A DNA stretch of 64,000 bases from Aurantimonas sp965217685 (GCA_965217685.1 CBDCIZ010000003.1:3596001-3660000), one strand, 5' to 3'; shown: positions 25,431-34,296, numbered from the stretch's first letter. Notes: generated from the sequence alone by a model not told the origin. Program-made: numbers and translations.

Positions 25431-26873
25431 ATGGCTGACGGAAAAGCCGATCTCGGCGTTTATGGAATGGGCACGATGGGCGCCAATCTCGCCCTCAACT
25501 TCGCCGACCATGGCGGCTTCACCGTCGCCCTTGGCAACCGCACGGTCGAAAAGACGGCGAAGGTCGCAAGGGACAATGCCGAATTTGCCGATAGGCTGGT
25601 GCCTTCGGATTCGCTCGAGAGCTTCATCGCCTCGCTGAAAACCCCGCGTGTCGTCATCATCATGGTCAATGCCGGCGCTCCGGTCGACGAGCAGATGGAC
25701 AAAATCCTGCCGCATCTCGACGATGGCGACATTCTCATCGACGCGGGCAATGCCGACTTCAACGACACGGTGCGGCGCGCCTCGAAAGTCGAGGGCACCG
25801 GCGTGCGCTTCGTCGGCATGGGTGTTTCCGGCGGCGAGGAGGGAGCGCGGCACGGGCCCTCGATCATGGTCGGCGGTGAGGAGGAGGTCTGGGCGACGCG
25901 GCTGAAGTCGCTGCTCGAACCAATCGCGGCCAAATACGAGGGCTCGCCCTGCGTTGCCTGGCTCGGCACCGACGGCGCCGGGCATTTCGTCAAGACCATC
26001 CACAACGGCATCGAATATGCTGACATGCAGATGATCGCCGAGATCTACGGCCTGATGCGCGATGGCCTTGACCTCGACGCCAGCGAGATGTCGAAGATAT
26101 TCGCCGACTGGAACACGGGAGGTCTCGCCTCTTACCTGATCGAGATCACCGCAGCGGTGCTTGCCGAGGCCGATCCGGAATCGGGCAAGCCGATGGTTGA
26201 CGTGATCCTGGACGAAGCCGGGCAGAAGGGCACCGGCCGTTGGGCGGTGATCGAGGCGCAAAAGCTCGGCGTCGGCGCGACGACGCTGGAAGCTGCTGTC
26301 TCGGCGCGCAGCCTTTCGTCGCGGCGCAAGGAGCGGCTGACGCTCGCGAAGCGCTATGAAGGGCTGGTTTCGCTACCTGCCAAGCTCGACGGCGGCTCGG
26401 AGCGCCTCGCCGAGCTGGAAGCGGCGCTCGAGACGGCGAAGATCGTCGCCTATGCCCAGGGCTACGTGGTGATGAGCGATGCGTCGAAGGAGTTCGGCTG
26501 GAATCTCCCGCTCGGCGACATCGCCCGTATCTGGCGCGCCGGCTGCATCATCCGGTCGCGCTTTCTCGACGACATCATGCAGGCTTTCGATGGGAAAGCA
26601 GGCGGGGAAGAAGCGGTCAATCTGCTCGACGTGCCAAGCTTCGCAAGCCGTGTCGTCAAGGGACAGGCGGCGCTGCGCAAGGTGGTGGCCGAGGCGGTCG
26701 GCGCGGGCATTCCGGTGCCGGCGCTTTCCGCGGCGCTGGCCTATTTCGACGATTACCGCCGCGCACGCGGGACGGCCAATCTCATCCAGGGCCAGCGCGA
26801 TTTCTTCGGGGCGCACACCTTCCGCCGTCTCGACAAGGAGGGCACATTCCACCACAAATGGCCGGCGATCTGA
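25431..26873 (+). CDS. gnd: 6-phosphogluconate dehydrogenase (decarboxylating)
   Basis: Gnd oxidises 6-phosphogluconate to ribulose-5-phosphate, CO2 and NADPH. The 480-residue protein is the long form of the family. It has the nucleotide site LGVYGMGTMGANLALNFADHG, the substrate motif GMGVSGGEEGARHGPSIMVGG, the catalytic Lys/Asn segment HFVKTIHNGIEYADMQMI, and the C-terminal RGTANLIQGQRDFFGAHTF with DKEGTFHHKW. The start at MADGKADLGVYG was chosen over an open frame further upstream. It follows lpxB by 214 bp and is probably transcribed separately. ivd begins 84 bp later. Confidence 0.95.
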   Translation: MADGKADLGVYGMGTMGANLALNFADHGGFTVALGNRTVEKTAKVARDNAEFADRLVPSDSLESFIASLKTPRVVIIMVNAGAPVDEQMDKILPHLDDGDILIDAGNADFNDTVRRASKVEGTGVRFVGMGVSGGEEGARHGPSIMVGGEEEVWATRLKSLLEPIAAKYEGSPCVAWLGTDGAGHFVKTIHNGIEYADMQMIAEIYGLMRDGLDLDASEMSKIFADWNTGGLASYLIEITAAVLAEADPESGKPMVDVILDEAGQKGTGRWAVIEAQKLGVGATTLEAAVSARSLSSRRKERLTLAKRYEGLVSLPAKLDGGSERLAELEAALETAKIVAYAQGYVVMSDASKEFGWNLPLGDIARIWRAGCIIRSRFLDDIMQAFDGKAGGEEAVNLLDVPSFASRVVKGQAALRKVVAEAVGAGIPVPALSAALAYFDDYRRARGTANLIQGQRDFFGAHTFRRLDKEGTFHHKWPAI

Positions 26874-26957
26874 TGCGCCATCGGGGATTGCATTGAGTTG
26901 ACCGATCCCGGCGAGTGTCGGACCGGTGTCGAAAGATGTGAGTGAGGAGGGCCTGCC

Positions 26958-28121
26958 ATGTTCGACAAATCGATGGACTTCGCGCTGGGTGAGGATATCG
27001 ATGCGCTTCGCGACATGGTCCACCGCTTCGCGCAGGAGCGCATCGCGCCGCGCGCTGCCGAGATCGACGCGTCGAACGAATTTCCGAACGAGCTCTGGGG
27101 CGAAATGGGCGAACTCGGCCTGCTCGGCATCACCGTGGAGGAGGACTATGGCGGCTCGGCAATGGGCTATGTCGCCCATTGCGTGGCGATTGAGGAGATC
27201 AGCCGGGCCTCGGCCTCGGTCGGCCTGTCCTACGGTGCTCACTCCAATCTCTGCGTCAATCAGTTGCGCCGCAACGGCACGGACGAGCAGAAGCGCAAAT
27301 ACCTGCCGAAGCTCGTCTCCGGCGAACATGTCGGCTCGCTCGCCATGTCGGAGAGCGGCGCCGGCTCGGATGTCGTCGGCATGAAGCTTCGGGCCGACGC
27401 GAAGAACGACCGTTTCGTTCTCAACGGCACCAAGATGTGGATCACCAACGGCCCGGACGCCTCGACGCTGATCGTCTATGCCAAGACCGATCCCGATGCC
27501 GGTCCGCGCGGCATCACCGCCTTCATCGTCGAAAAGGGCATGGCTGGTTTTTCGACGGCGCAGAAGCTCGACAAGCTCGGCATGCGCGGCTCCAACACCT
27601 GCGAACTGGTGTTCGAGGATTGCGAAATCCCCTACGAGAATGTCCTCGGCGAGGTGGGCGGCGGAGCGAAGGTTCTGATGAGCGGGCTCGATTACGAACG
27701 GGTGGTCCTCTCGGCCGGCCCGCTCGGCATCATGGCCGCCTGCCTCGACGTGGTCGTCCCATACATCCACGAGCGCAAGCAGTTCGGCGAGGCGATCGGC
27801 GAGTTCCAGCTGATGCAGGGCAAGATCGCCGACATGTATGTCACGATGAACGCTTGCCGCGCCTATGTCTACGCCGTTGCGGCGGCCTGCGACCGCGGCG
27901 AGACGAGCCGCAAGGACGCCGCCGGTTGCATTCTCTACGCCGCCGAAAAGGCGACGCAGATGGCACTGGAGGCGATCCAGGCGCTGGGCGGCAACGGCTA
28001 CATCAACGAGTACCCGACCGGCCGCCTTTTGCGCGATGCCAAGCTCTACGAGATCGGTGCGGGAACCAGCGAGATACGGCGCATGCTGATCGGGCGCGAG
28101 CTGTTCAAGGAGACGGCCTGA
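26958..28121 (+). CDS. ivd: Isovaleryl-CoA dehydrogenase
   Basis: This FAD-dependent acyl-CoA dehydrogenase converts isovaleryl-CoA to 3-methylcrotonyl-CoA in leucine degradation. The 387-residue sequence includes AMSESGAGSDVVGMKLRA, KMWITNGPDASTLIVYAKTD, the YIHERKQFGEAIGEFQ helix and ALGGNGYINEYPTGRLLRDAKL, all typical of the family. The catalytic Glu lies in GLDYERVVLSAGPLG (Glu247), a position specific to isovaleryl-CoA dehydrogenases rather than to short-chain ones. GTGAGGAGGG precedes the ATG. Its stop overlaps the mccB start (TGATG), which supports the pathway assignment. Confidence 0.94.
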   Translation: MFDKSMDFALGEDIDALRDMVHRFAQERIAPRAAEIDASNEFPNELWGEMGELGLLGITVEEDYGGSAMGYVAHCVAIEEISRASASVGLSYGAHSNLCVNQLRRNGTDEQKRKYLPKLVSGEHVGSLAMSESGAGSDVVGMKLRADAKNDRFVLNGTKMWITNGPDASTLIVYAKTDPDAGPRGITAFIVEKGMAGFSTAQKLDKLGMRGSNTCELVFEDCEIPYENVLGEVGGGAKVLMSGLDYERVVLSAGPLGIMAACLDVVVPYIHERKQFGEAIGEFQLMQGKIADMYVTMNACRAYVYAVAAACDRGETSRKDAAGCILYAAEKATQMALEAIQALGGNGYINEYPTGRLLRDAKLYEIGAGTSEIRRMLIGRELFKETA

Positions 28122-29728
28122 TGGTCGTTCTGGCGTCGGCCATTTCGCCGCGATCGCAGGCCTTCATCGAAAATCGCGCTGCGATGGCAAAGCAGATCGC
28201 GTTGATCGAGGCGGCAGCCGACAAGGCGCTTCAGGGCGGCGGTGAAAAGGCGCGCGAGCGGCATCTTTCGCGCGGCAAGCTGTTGCCGCGGGACCGGGTG
28301 CAGGGGCTTCTCGATCCGGGCTCGCCGTTTCTCGAGATCGGGCTTTTCGCCGCTTACGATCTTTACGGTGGCGAAATTCCGGCGGCGGGCGCCATCGCCG
28401 GCATCGGCCGGGTGGCGGGCCGCGAGGTCATGGTGCTGGCCAACGACGCGACGGTGAAGGGCGGCACCTACTACCCGATGACCGTCAAGAAGCATCTGCG
28501 AGCCCAGGAGATCGCCGAGCAGAACCATCTGCCGTGCGTCTATCTCGTCGACAGCGGCGGGGCGAACCTGCCGAACCAGGACGAGGTGTTTCCCGACCGG
28601 GACCATTTCGGCCGCATCTTCTTCAACCAGGCGCAGATGTCGGCGAAGGGCATCGCCCAGATCGCCGTCGTCATGGGCTCCTGTACGGCCGGCGGCGCCT
28701 ACGTGCCGGCGATGAGCGACGAGACGATCATCGTGAAAGGGCAGGGCACGATCTTCCTCGCCGGCCCGCCCTTGGTGAAAGCGGCGACTGGCGAGGTCGT
28801 CACGGCCGAAGATCTCGGCGGCGGCGATGTTCACACACGGCTGTCGGGCGTCGCGGACCATCTGGCCGAGGACGACCTTCACGCATTGCAGATCGCGCGG
28901 CGGATCGTCGGCAACCTCAATACGACGAAGCCGTCGTCCGTCGTTCTTGAGATTCCGGAAGACCCGGCCTTCGACCCGGACGAAATCCTCGGCATCGTGC
29001 CGGCCGACGTCAAGACCCCTTTCGACATTCGCGAGGTCATCGCGCGGATCGTCGACGGCTCGCGCTTCGACGAGTTCAAGGCGCGCTACGGGCCGACGCT
29101 GGTCTGCGGCTTCGCCCATGTCCACGGCATGCCGGTCGGCATCGTCGCCAACAACGGCGTGCTGTTCTCCGAGAGCGCGGTGAAGGGGGCGCATTTCGTC
29201 GAACTGTGCTCGCAGCGCAAGGTGCCGCTGGTGTTCCTGCAGAACGTCACCGGCTTCATGGTCGGCCGGCAATACGAGGCTGGCGGCATCGCCAAGCACG
29301 GCGCCAAGCTTGTCACCGCCGTTTCGACCACCGCCGTGCCGAAGATCACGATGTTGATCGGCGGCTCCTACGGTGCCGGCAATTACGGCATGTGTGGCCG
29401 GGCCTATTCGCCGCGTTTCCTGTGGACCTGGCCGAACAGCCGCATCGCCGTCATGGGCGGCGAGCAGGCGGCCGGGGTGCTGGCGACGGTCAAACGCGCC
29501 GGCATCGAGCGCAAGGGCGGCGAGTGGTCGGCCGCGGAGGAGGCCGAGTTCAAGCGCCCGACCATTGAAATGTTCGAGCGCCAGAGCCATCCGCTCTACG
29601 CTTCGGCAAGGCTCTGGGACGACGGGATCGTGCATCCCGGCAAGACGCGGGAGATTCTGGCGCTGTCCTTATCCGCCGCGCTGAACGCGCCGATCGGGGA
29701 GACGCGGTTCGGGTTGTTCAGAATGTGA
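28121..29728 (+). CDS. mccB: 3-methylcrotonyl-CoA carboxylase, beta (carboxyltransferase) subunit
   Basis: MccB transfers carboxyl from biotin to 3-methylcrotonyl-CoA, giving 3-methylglutaconyl-CoA. The 535-residue protein has both carboxyltransferase domains: KLLPRDRVQGLLDPGSPFLEIG and AVVMGSCTAGGAYVPAMSDE in the N half, and FLQNVTGFMVGRQYEAGGIAKHGAK and IGGSYGAGNYGMCGRAYSPRF in the C half. These latter motifs are characteristic of MCC. It is start-stop coupled to ivd. Its alpha subunit would be expected next but lies 1.07 kb downstream after an inserted toxin-antitoxin pair and a small gene. Confidence 0.95.
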   Translation: MVVLASAISPRSQAFIENRAAMAKQIALIEAAADKALQGGGEKARERHLSRGKLLPRDRVQGLLDPGSPFLEIGLFAAYDLYGGEIPAAGAIAGIGRVAGREVMVLANDATVKGGTYYPMTVKKHLRAQEIAEQNHLPCVYLVDSGGANLPNQDEVFPDRDHFGRIFFNQAQMSAKGIAQIAVVMGSCTAGGAYVPAMSDETIIVKGQGTIFLAGPPLVKAATGEVVTAEDLGGGDVHTRLSGVADHLAEDDLHALQIARRIVGNLNTTKPSSVVLEIPEDPAFDPDEILGIVPADVKTPFDIREVIARIVDGSRFDEFKARYGPTLVCGFAHVHGMPVGIVANNGVLFSESAVKGAHFVELCSQRKVPLVFLQNVTGFMVGRQYEAGGIAKHGAKLVTAVSTTAVPKITMLIGGSYGAGNYGMCGRAYSPRFLWTWPNSRIAVMGGEQAAGVLATVKRAGIERKGGEWSAAEEAEFKRPTIEMFERQSHPLYASARLWDDGIVHPGKTREILALSLSAALNAPIGETRFGLFRM

Positions 29729-29747
29729 TGGCAGGGCGTTCAGAGCA

Positions 29748-29756
29748 TGCTATCAT
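29748..29756 (+). promoter_or_regulatory. Candidate promoter/operator element of the toxin-antitoxin operon
   Basis: TGCTATCAT lies about 40 bases before the antitoxin ATG. TGCTATCA equals, as I recall it, one half of the inverted repeat bound by Neisseria FitAB; the second half is not seen at the expected spacing. TATCAT could instead serve as a -10 box, which would also fit autorepression. Confidence 0.35.
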
Positions 29757-29794
29757 AATGAAGGCATCTTTCGTAACGACATTCGGAGGCATTG

Positions 29795-30034
29795 ATGGCG
29801 CAGATCACGGTTCGCAAGCTGGACGACGACGTTCTCGATACGCTGAAAGCCAGAGCGAAAACCAACAAGCGATCGACTGAGGCTGAAATTAGGGACATTC
29901 TCCGGCGCGCCGCGGAAACGCCCGCCCCGACAGAGCGACTTTCGCTATGGGCGTTGGCTGGCTCTGTTCCGACCGCTCGAACAGCTGAAGAAATCGTCGA
30001 AGAGATTCGGAAATTGCGTGACGAGTGGGAATGA
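29795..30034 (+). CDS. FitA-like ribbon-helix-helix antitoxin
   Basis: The 79-residue protein opens with MAQITVRKLDDDVLDTLKARAKTNKRSTEAE. This is a ribbon-helix-helix DNA-binding domain of the FitA/Arc type in which the ITVRKLD strand contacts DNA and the helix carries KRSTEAEIRDIL. The C-terminal half (about 45-79) would wrap and inhibit the toxin. GGAGG lies 5 nt upstream of the ATG. Its last four bases overlap the toxin start (ATGA). Codon use and base composition are visibly less GC-rich than in the flanking mcc genes, suggesting acquisition by transfer. Confidence 0.85.
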   Translation: MAQITVRKLDDDVLDTLKARAKTNKRSTEAEIRDILRRAAETPAPTERLSLWALAGSVPTARTAEEIVEEIRKLRDEWE

Positions 30035-30480
30035 TCGCGTCAACCGCAGAGAGACATTACCTGGATTCCAATACGATCATTGCCATCATTGAGCGGCCAT
30101 TTGAGTTTACCCCAGCGCAGGAGCGGTACCTGAAAGCGATTGATGCCGGCCGAATATTGGCATTTTCGAGCGAGATTGCCTTGACGGAATGCCTGGTCAA
30201 GCCGATCCGCGACGGCGAGCAAAACCGTATTGAAACCGTACTGAAGTTCTTTGGCGACGTCCGTACGCTGCCACTTGTGCCGATGAACCGTAGCGTGTTC
30301 CTGAGGGCCGCCGAACTTCGTGCGTTGGATTACCTGCAGTTACCTGACGCCATTCATGTCGCATGCGCCGTACTTGCCCAATGCGACGTCTTTGTCAGCG
30401 CCGATAGGCGAATCCGCGTACCGAAATCGACGCGTCGCATTGCATTCGACGATCTTGAACTCGGTCAGGTTGCAAGTTGA
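30031..30480 (+). CDS. PIN-domain toxin (VapC/FitB-like ribonuclease)
   Basis: The 149-residue PIN-domain protein should be an Mg-dependent ribonuclease held inactive by the antitoxin encoded just upstream. The acidic residues of the PIN centre are present: Asp12 in YLDSNTII, Glu53 in ALTECLVKP, Asp106 in QLPDAIHVACA and Asp125 in FVSADRRIR. The ATG overlaps the antitoxin stop by 4 nt; a GTG two codons earlier is possible but less likely. The family is clear, but the RNA target is unknown. No damage to the frame is visible, so the toxin may be active. Confidence 0.87.
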   Translation: MIASTAERHYLDSNTIIAIIERPFEFTPAQERYLKAIDAGRILAFSSEIALTECLVKPIRDGEQNRIETVLKFFGDVRTLPLVPMNRSVFLRAAELRALDYLQLPDAIHVACAVLAQCDVFVSADRRIRVPKSTRRIAFDDLELGQVAS

Positions 30481-30529
30481 TGCCGGGCGGTCTGGTCGAC
30501 CAATTTCAGTCCGCAAGACGGAGCATCAG

Positions 30530-30802
30530 ATGACATTTCACGCGACGATCTTTAACCAGTTCACGATAAGTACGATCGGAGGCATTTGCCTTGAACTTAA
30601 ATGTATCGAGAGCGACCCGCAAATCGGCGATCGAGTTGAAATCGGGCAATTGTCAGGGAAATGCTCCGGGGTCAGCGGGATTAGGACCCGTTCATGTTTG
30701 GGTGGCGGCCCCATTCCACCGCAGACAACGATCATTGTTGAGCTTGATACGAATGAAAGCCTCAACTTTCTCGGAATGGAGATTGTAGGCAGCGCTCCAT
30801 GA
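30530..30802 (+). CDS. Small hypothetical protein coupled to mccA, 90 aa
   Basis: The family is not recognised. The 90-residue ORF has GGAG 6 nt before its ATG and its stop overlaps the mccA start (ATGA), so it is very likely translated. The sequence alternates short beta-like stretches (FTISTIGGICLELKCIES, GDRVEIGQL, TTIIVELD, LNFLGMEIVG), suggesting a small beta-barrel. It has no signal peptide or membrane helix. Base composition is lower in GC than the mcc genes and like the preceding toxin-antitoxin pair, so it probably arrived with them. It could serve only to carry ribosomes into mccA. Function unknown. Confidence 0.6.
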   Translation: MTFHATIFNQFTISTIGGICLELKCIESDPQIGDRVEIGQLSGKCSGVSGIRTRSCLGGGPIPPQTTIIVELDTNESLNFLGMEIVGSAP

Positions 30803-32832
30803 TCAACACCCTCCTCATTGCCAATCGCGGCGAGATCGCCTGCCGGGTCATGCGCACGGCCAGGCGGCTCGGCATCCGCACGGTTGCCGTCTTCTCCGAC
30901 GCGGATGCGGACGCGCTGCATGTTTCCATGGCGGAGGAGGCAGTGCGGATCGGACCGGCGGCGGTGTCCGAGAGCTATCTGAAGGCGGACCGCATCATCG
31001 CTGCGGCCAAGGCGACCGGAGCGGATGCGATCCATCCGGGCTATGGCTTTTTGTCGGAGAACCCGGATTTCGTCGAAGCCGTCGAGGCGGCCGGGCTGAT
31101 CTTCGTCGGGCCGTCGGCGCAGGCGATCCGGGCGATGGGGCTGAAGGATGCGGCCAAGCGGCTGATGCAGGAGGCAGGTGTGCCGGTGGTGCCCGGCTAT
31201 CACAGTGACAGCCAGGAGCCGGAGTTCCTGGCCGCCGAGGCGGAGAAGATCGGCTATCCGGTGCTGATCAAGGCGCGGGCCGGCGGCGGCGGCAAGGGGA
31301 TGCGCGAGGTGCATGCGCCCGCGGAGTTTCGCGCGGCGCTGGAGGGCGCTCGGCGCGAGGGCGAAGCCTCCTTCGGCGATCCGCATTGCCTGATCGAGAA
31401 GCTCATCGCCAAGCCGCGGCATATCGAAATTCAGGTGTTCGGCGATGGCCATGGCAACGCGGTGCATCTGTTCGAGCGCGACTGTTCGCTGCAACGGCGT
31501 CACCAGAAGGTGATCGAGGAGGCGCCGGCGCCGGGGATGACGCCCGAGATGCGCGCCGCGATGGGTGAGGCGGCGGTCAAGGCTGCAAAGGCGATCGGCT
31601 ACAGCGGCGCAGGCACGATCGAGTTCATCGTCGACGCATCGCAGGGCCTGCGGCCCGAACGCTTTTTCTTCATGGAGATGAACACCCGCCTGCAGGTCGA
31701 ACACCCGGTGACGGAGGCGATTACCGGGCTCGACCTGGTCGAGCTGCAGCTGCGCGTCGCTTCGGGCGAGGTGCTGCCCTTCGCACAGGAGGATCTCACG
31801 ATCGACGGCCATGCTTTCGAGGCGCGGATCTATGCCGAGGATGCGGCCAAGGGGTTCCTGCCGGCGACCGGGCGGCTGACGACGCTCCGCATGCCGGAGG
31901 AGCGAGAGGGCGTGCGGGTGGACACCGGGGTGCGCGAAGGCGATGCGATCACGCTCCATTACGACCCGATGATCGCCAAGCTAATCGTCCACGGCCCGGA
32001 CCGGCCGACGGCTCTGGCCAAGCTGCGGACGGCACTCGGCGCGACGCAAATCGCCGGCTCGGTGACGAATGTCGCCTTCCTGGCGCGGCTTGCGGCCCAT
32101 GGGGACTTTGCTGCGGGCGATGTGGATACGGGCCTGATCGGGCGCGATCTGGACATTCTGGCGCAGCCGGCGGAAACCTCTTCGATGTCGAGGGCCATCG
32201 CGGCGTTGTCGGTGCTTGGGCATCTGGATGCCGATGTGCCGAAAGGGACGAGGTCGGCCGATCCGTTTGCCAGCTTGCGCGGCTTTCGCGCCTGGGGCGA
32301 TGCGGTGCAGGCGGCGCGTTTCGAACGCGGCGAGGCGAATGAAGAGGCGCGCGGCGGACGTGTCGATGCGCTCGTCACCGATCTCGGCGGGTGGCGCTAT
32401 CGCGTGGAGGCAGGCGAGGCAAGCGTCGAGCTCGCGGTCCTCGAAAGCGGAGCGGCGCGCCGCGACGGCGAGGTGCGTTTGTCGTCAGGAGGCCACGTCT
32501 TCAGCGTCGGTGTCGCTCGGGAGGCCCGTGCCGTGACCGTGTTCGAAGGCGGGGTGGCCCGTCACTTCCGGCTTTACGACGCGGCGGCACATGGCGAGGA
32601 TGCCGCCGGCGGCGACCGCATCACGGCACCGATGCCGGGAACGGTAAAACTTGTCTTGGCAAAGGCCGGCGACGCGGTGGAAAAAGGCGCGGCACTGGTC
32701 GTCATCGAGGCGATGAAGATGGAGCACACGCTGAAGAGCCCGCGCGCCGGGCGGGTCGCGGAGCTTCTGGTGGAGGTTGGCGACCAGGTCGAGGACGGCG
32801 CGCTGCTGTTGCGACTTGAAGACGCCGACTGA
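30799..32832 (+). CDS. mccA: 3-methylcrotonyl-CoA carboxylase, alpha (biotin carboxylase/carrier) subunit
   Basis: MccA carboxylates its own biotin using ATP and bicarbonate for use by MccB. The 677-residue protein has the biotin carboxylase domain (LLIANRGEIACRVMRTARRLG, HPGYGFLSENPDF, KARAGGGGKGMREV, EMNTRLQVEHPVTE), a middle region (about 450-600) and a biotin carrier domain with EAMKMEHTL, biotin on Lys640. MCC rather than acetyl- or propionyl-CoA specificity is inferred from mccB and ivd nearby. Translation is coupled to the preceding small gene. The rest of the leucine pathway (hydratase, HMG-CoA lyase) is not in the window. Confidence 0.93.
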   Translation: MINTLLIANRGEIACRVMRTARRLGIRTVAVFSDADADALHVSMAEEAVRIGPAAVSESYLKADRIIAAAKATGADAIHPGYGFLSENPDFVEAVEAAGLIFVGPSAQAIRAMGLKDAAKRLMQEAGVPVVPGYHSDSQEPEFLAAEAEKIGYPVLIKARAGGGGKGMREVHAPAEFRAALEGARREGEASFGDPHCLIEKLIAKPRHIEIQVFGDGHGNAVHLFERDCSLQRRHQKVIEEAPAPGMTPEMRAAMGEAAVKAAKAIGYSGAGTIEFIVDASQGLRPERFFFMEMNTRLQVEHPVTEAITGLDLVELQLRVASGEVLPFAQEDLTIDGHAFEARIYAEDAAKGFLPATGRLTTLRMPEEREGVRVDTGVREGDAITLHYDPMIAKLIVHGPDRPTALAKLRTALGATQIAGSVTNVAFLARLAAHGDFAAGDVDTGLIGRDLDILAQPAETSSMSRAIAALSVLGHLDADVPKGTRSADPFASLRGFRAWGDAVQAARFERGEANEEARGGRVDALVTDLGGWRYRVEAGEASVELAVLESGAARRDGEVRLSSGGHVFSVGVAREARAVTVFEGGVARHFRLYDAAAHGEDAAGGDRITAPMPGTVKLVLAKAGDAVEKGAALVVIEAMKMEHTLKSPRAGRVAELLVEVGDQVEDGALLLRLEDAD

Positions 32833-32952
32833 CGGAGAACGGGGCGTCGATTCGGCCGGGTGTATCGCCGGTCGCCGAGCCTTGCCGGTGCCGGGTCGCA
32901 TCGCTATAGGTCGCCCACCTTCTCCCGAACCCTTTATGCAAAGGAGACCCCG

Positions 32953-33375
32953 ATGGCGGTCGAACGCACCTTTTCGATGATCAAGCCTGATGCCACCCGT
33001 CGCAATCTGACCGGTGCCATCACCACCATGCTGGAAGAAGGTGGCCTCACCATTGTTGCCTCGAAGCGCGTGTGGATGAGCCAGCGCGAGGCCGAGGGCT
33101 TCTACGCGGTTCACAAGGAGCGGCCGTTCTTCGGTGAACTGGTTGAGTCGATGTCGTCGGGCCCGACGGTCGTGCAGGTGTTGCAGGGCGAGAATGCCAT
33201 CTCACGCAACCGCGAAATCATGGGCGCGACCAACCCGAAGGATGCCGCTGGAGGTACGATCCGCAAGGCGCATGCCTTATCGATCGGCGAAAATTCGGTG
33301 CATGGCTCCGACGCGCCGGAGACTGCGGCCCAGGAGATCGCCTACTGGTTTTCCGAGACCGAGATCGTCGGCTGA
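32953..33375 (+). CDS. ndk: Nucleoside diphosphate kinase
   Basis: Ndk transfers the gamma phosphate between nucleoside triphosphates and diphosphates through a phospho-histidine. The 140-residue protein starts AVERTFSMIKPDATRRNLTG, and the active-site His117 lies in ENSVHGSDAPETA. Length and motifs match the family exactly. AAGGAG precedes the ATG at 32953; an upstream open frame was rejected. A good terminator follows the gene, so it closes the rightward transcription unit. Confidence 0.98.
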   Translation: MAVERTFSMIKPDATRRNLTGAITTMLEEGGLTIVASKRVWMSQREAEGFYAVHKERPFFGELVESMSSGPTVVQVLQGENAISRNREIMGATNPKDAAGGTIRKAHALSIGENSVHGSDAPETAAQEIAYWFSETEIVG

Positions 33376-33425
33376 AGCCAGCAGATCAAAGCTGATCGCG
33401 CGAACCCGCGTGATCTGAAAATTGT

Positions 33426-33456
33426 AAAGGGAGGCCGCTCGATCTCCCTTTTCTTT
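33426..33456 (+). terminator. Rho-independent terminator after ndk
   Basis: AAAGGGAG pairs with CTCCCTTT across a 10-base loop, followed by TCTTTT. It lies 50 bases after the ndk stop and before the convergent CBS-domain gene. Confidence 0.82.
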
Positions 33457-33537
33457 TGACGGTTGCCATGGCCACGCCCGGCATCGCCATGGCCGGCTTT
33501 CCGGCTTACCCGCGGACGCGTTCCGCTTGGCGAAGGA

Positions 33538-34059
33538 TCAACTGGCGAAGAAGCCGGCCAGGATCGCCACGAGCACGACGGTGTAGACGAGGATGCTGCC
33601 GATCACGAGCATGACCTGGTAATTGCCGCTGATCGTCGAGCGGGTCACCTCACGCGCTTGGTGCAGAAGGTTCGGCCAGGTGTAGGAGACGAAGTCCCCC
33701 TGGGTCATGACCGAGATGACTTTGCCACTCTCGTCGACGATCGGCAGGCGGCGGAAGCGCTCGTTCGACATGATGCGCATCCAGTCGATCAGATCGTCGT
33801 TGGCCTTCGCGACCCTAACGCCCGACGTCATGATTTCGGAGAGTTTCGTCGTGAGCGGATCACGCTTCTGGCCGACCAGGCGCTTCAGAATATCGCGTTC
33901 GGTCACGACGCCGGCGAGCTTGCCCGCCCCATCGACGATCATTACAGAGCCGACGTTCTTTTCCGCCATCGCTGTCACGGCATTCATCACCGTTTCGTCG
34001 GGCAGAAAGCTGAGTGGCTTCGGCTTGTTGAGGAATTCCGGCCTGTCCTTGATTTTCAT
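33538..34059 (-). CDS. CBS-domain protein with C-terminal membrane anchor
   Basis: The 173-residue product has two CBS motifs: about 17-62 (SFLPDETVMNAVTAMAEKN, then LAGVVTERDILKRL) and about 75-125 (IMTSGVRVAKANDDLIDWM, then RRLPIVDESGKVISVMTQGDF). Together they form one adenine-nucleotide-binding Bateman module. A final hydrophobic helix at about 149-171 would tether the module to the membrane, which is unusual for a stand-alone CBS protein. The start was set at 34059 by GGGAGG 5 nt upstream. It probably senses AMP/ATP or redox state, but the partner is unknown. It stands 237 bp downstream of moaE on the same strand with its own leader. Confidence 0.85.
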   Translation of the reverse strand: MKIKDRPEFLNKPKPLSFLPDETVMNAVTAMAEKNVGSVMIVDGAGKLAGVVTERDILKRLVGQKRDPLTTKLSEIMTSGVRVAKANDDLIDWMRIMSNERFRRLPIVDESGKVISVMTQGDFVSYTWPNLLHQAREVTRSTISGNYQVMLVIGSILVYTVVLVAILAGFFAS

Positions 34060-34296
34060 GGGTGCCCTCCCGTGCGTCAATGCAAGGATGACACTAGGGT
34101 GGACGCCTGGGAAATACAGGCCTTGTCGCCGTTCTGAACGGATCCGGCGGTGTATTGCATCTGAAAATACTATTATCGCAGGTGCAAAATACAAATAGCG
34201 ACGTCGCTATTCCGCTCGGTCGGCCAGCGAATGATCGGCTATTGGACGATGTCGTTTGGAAGGGGCCGTTGTGTACGCTCGGGTGAGCGTCGACAC

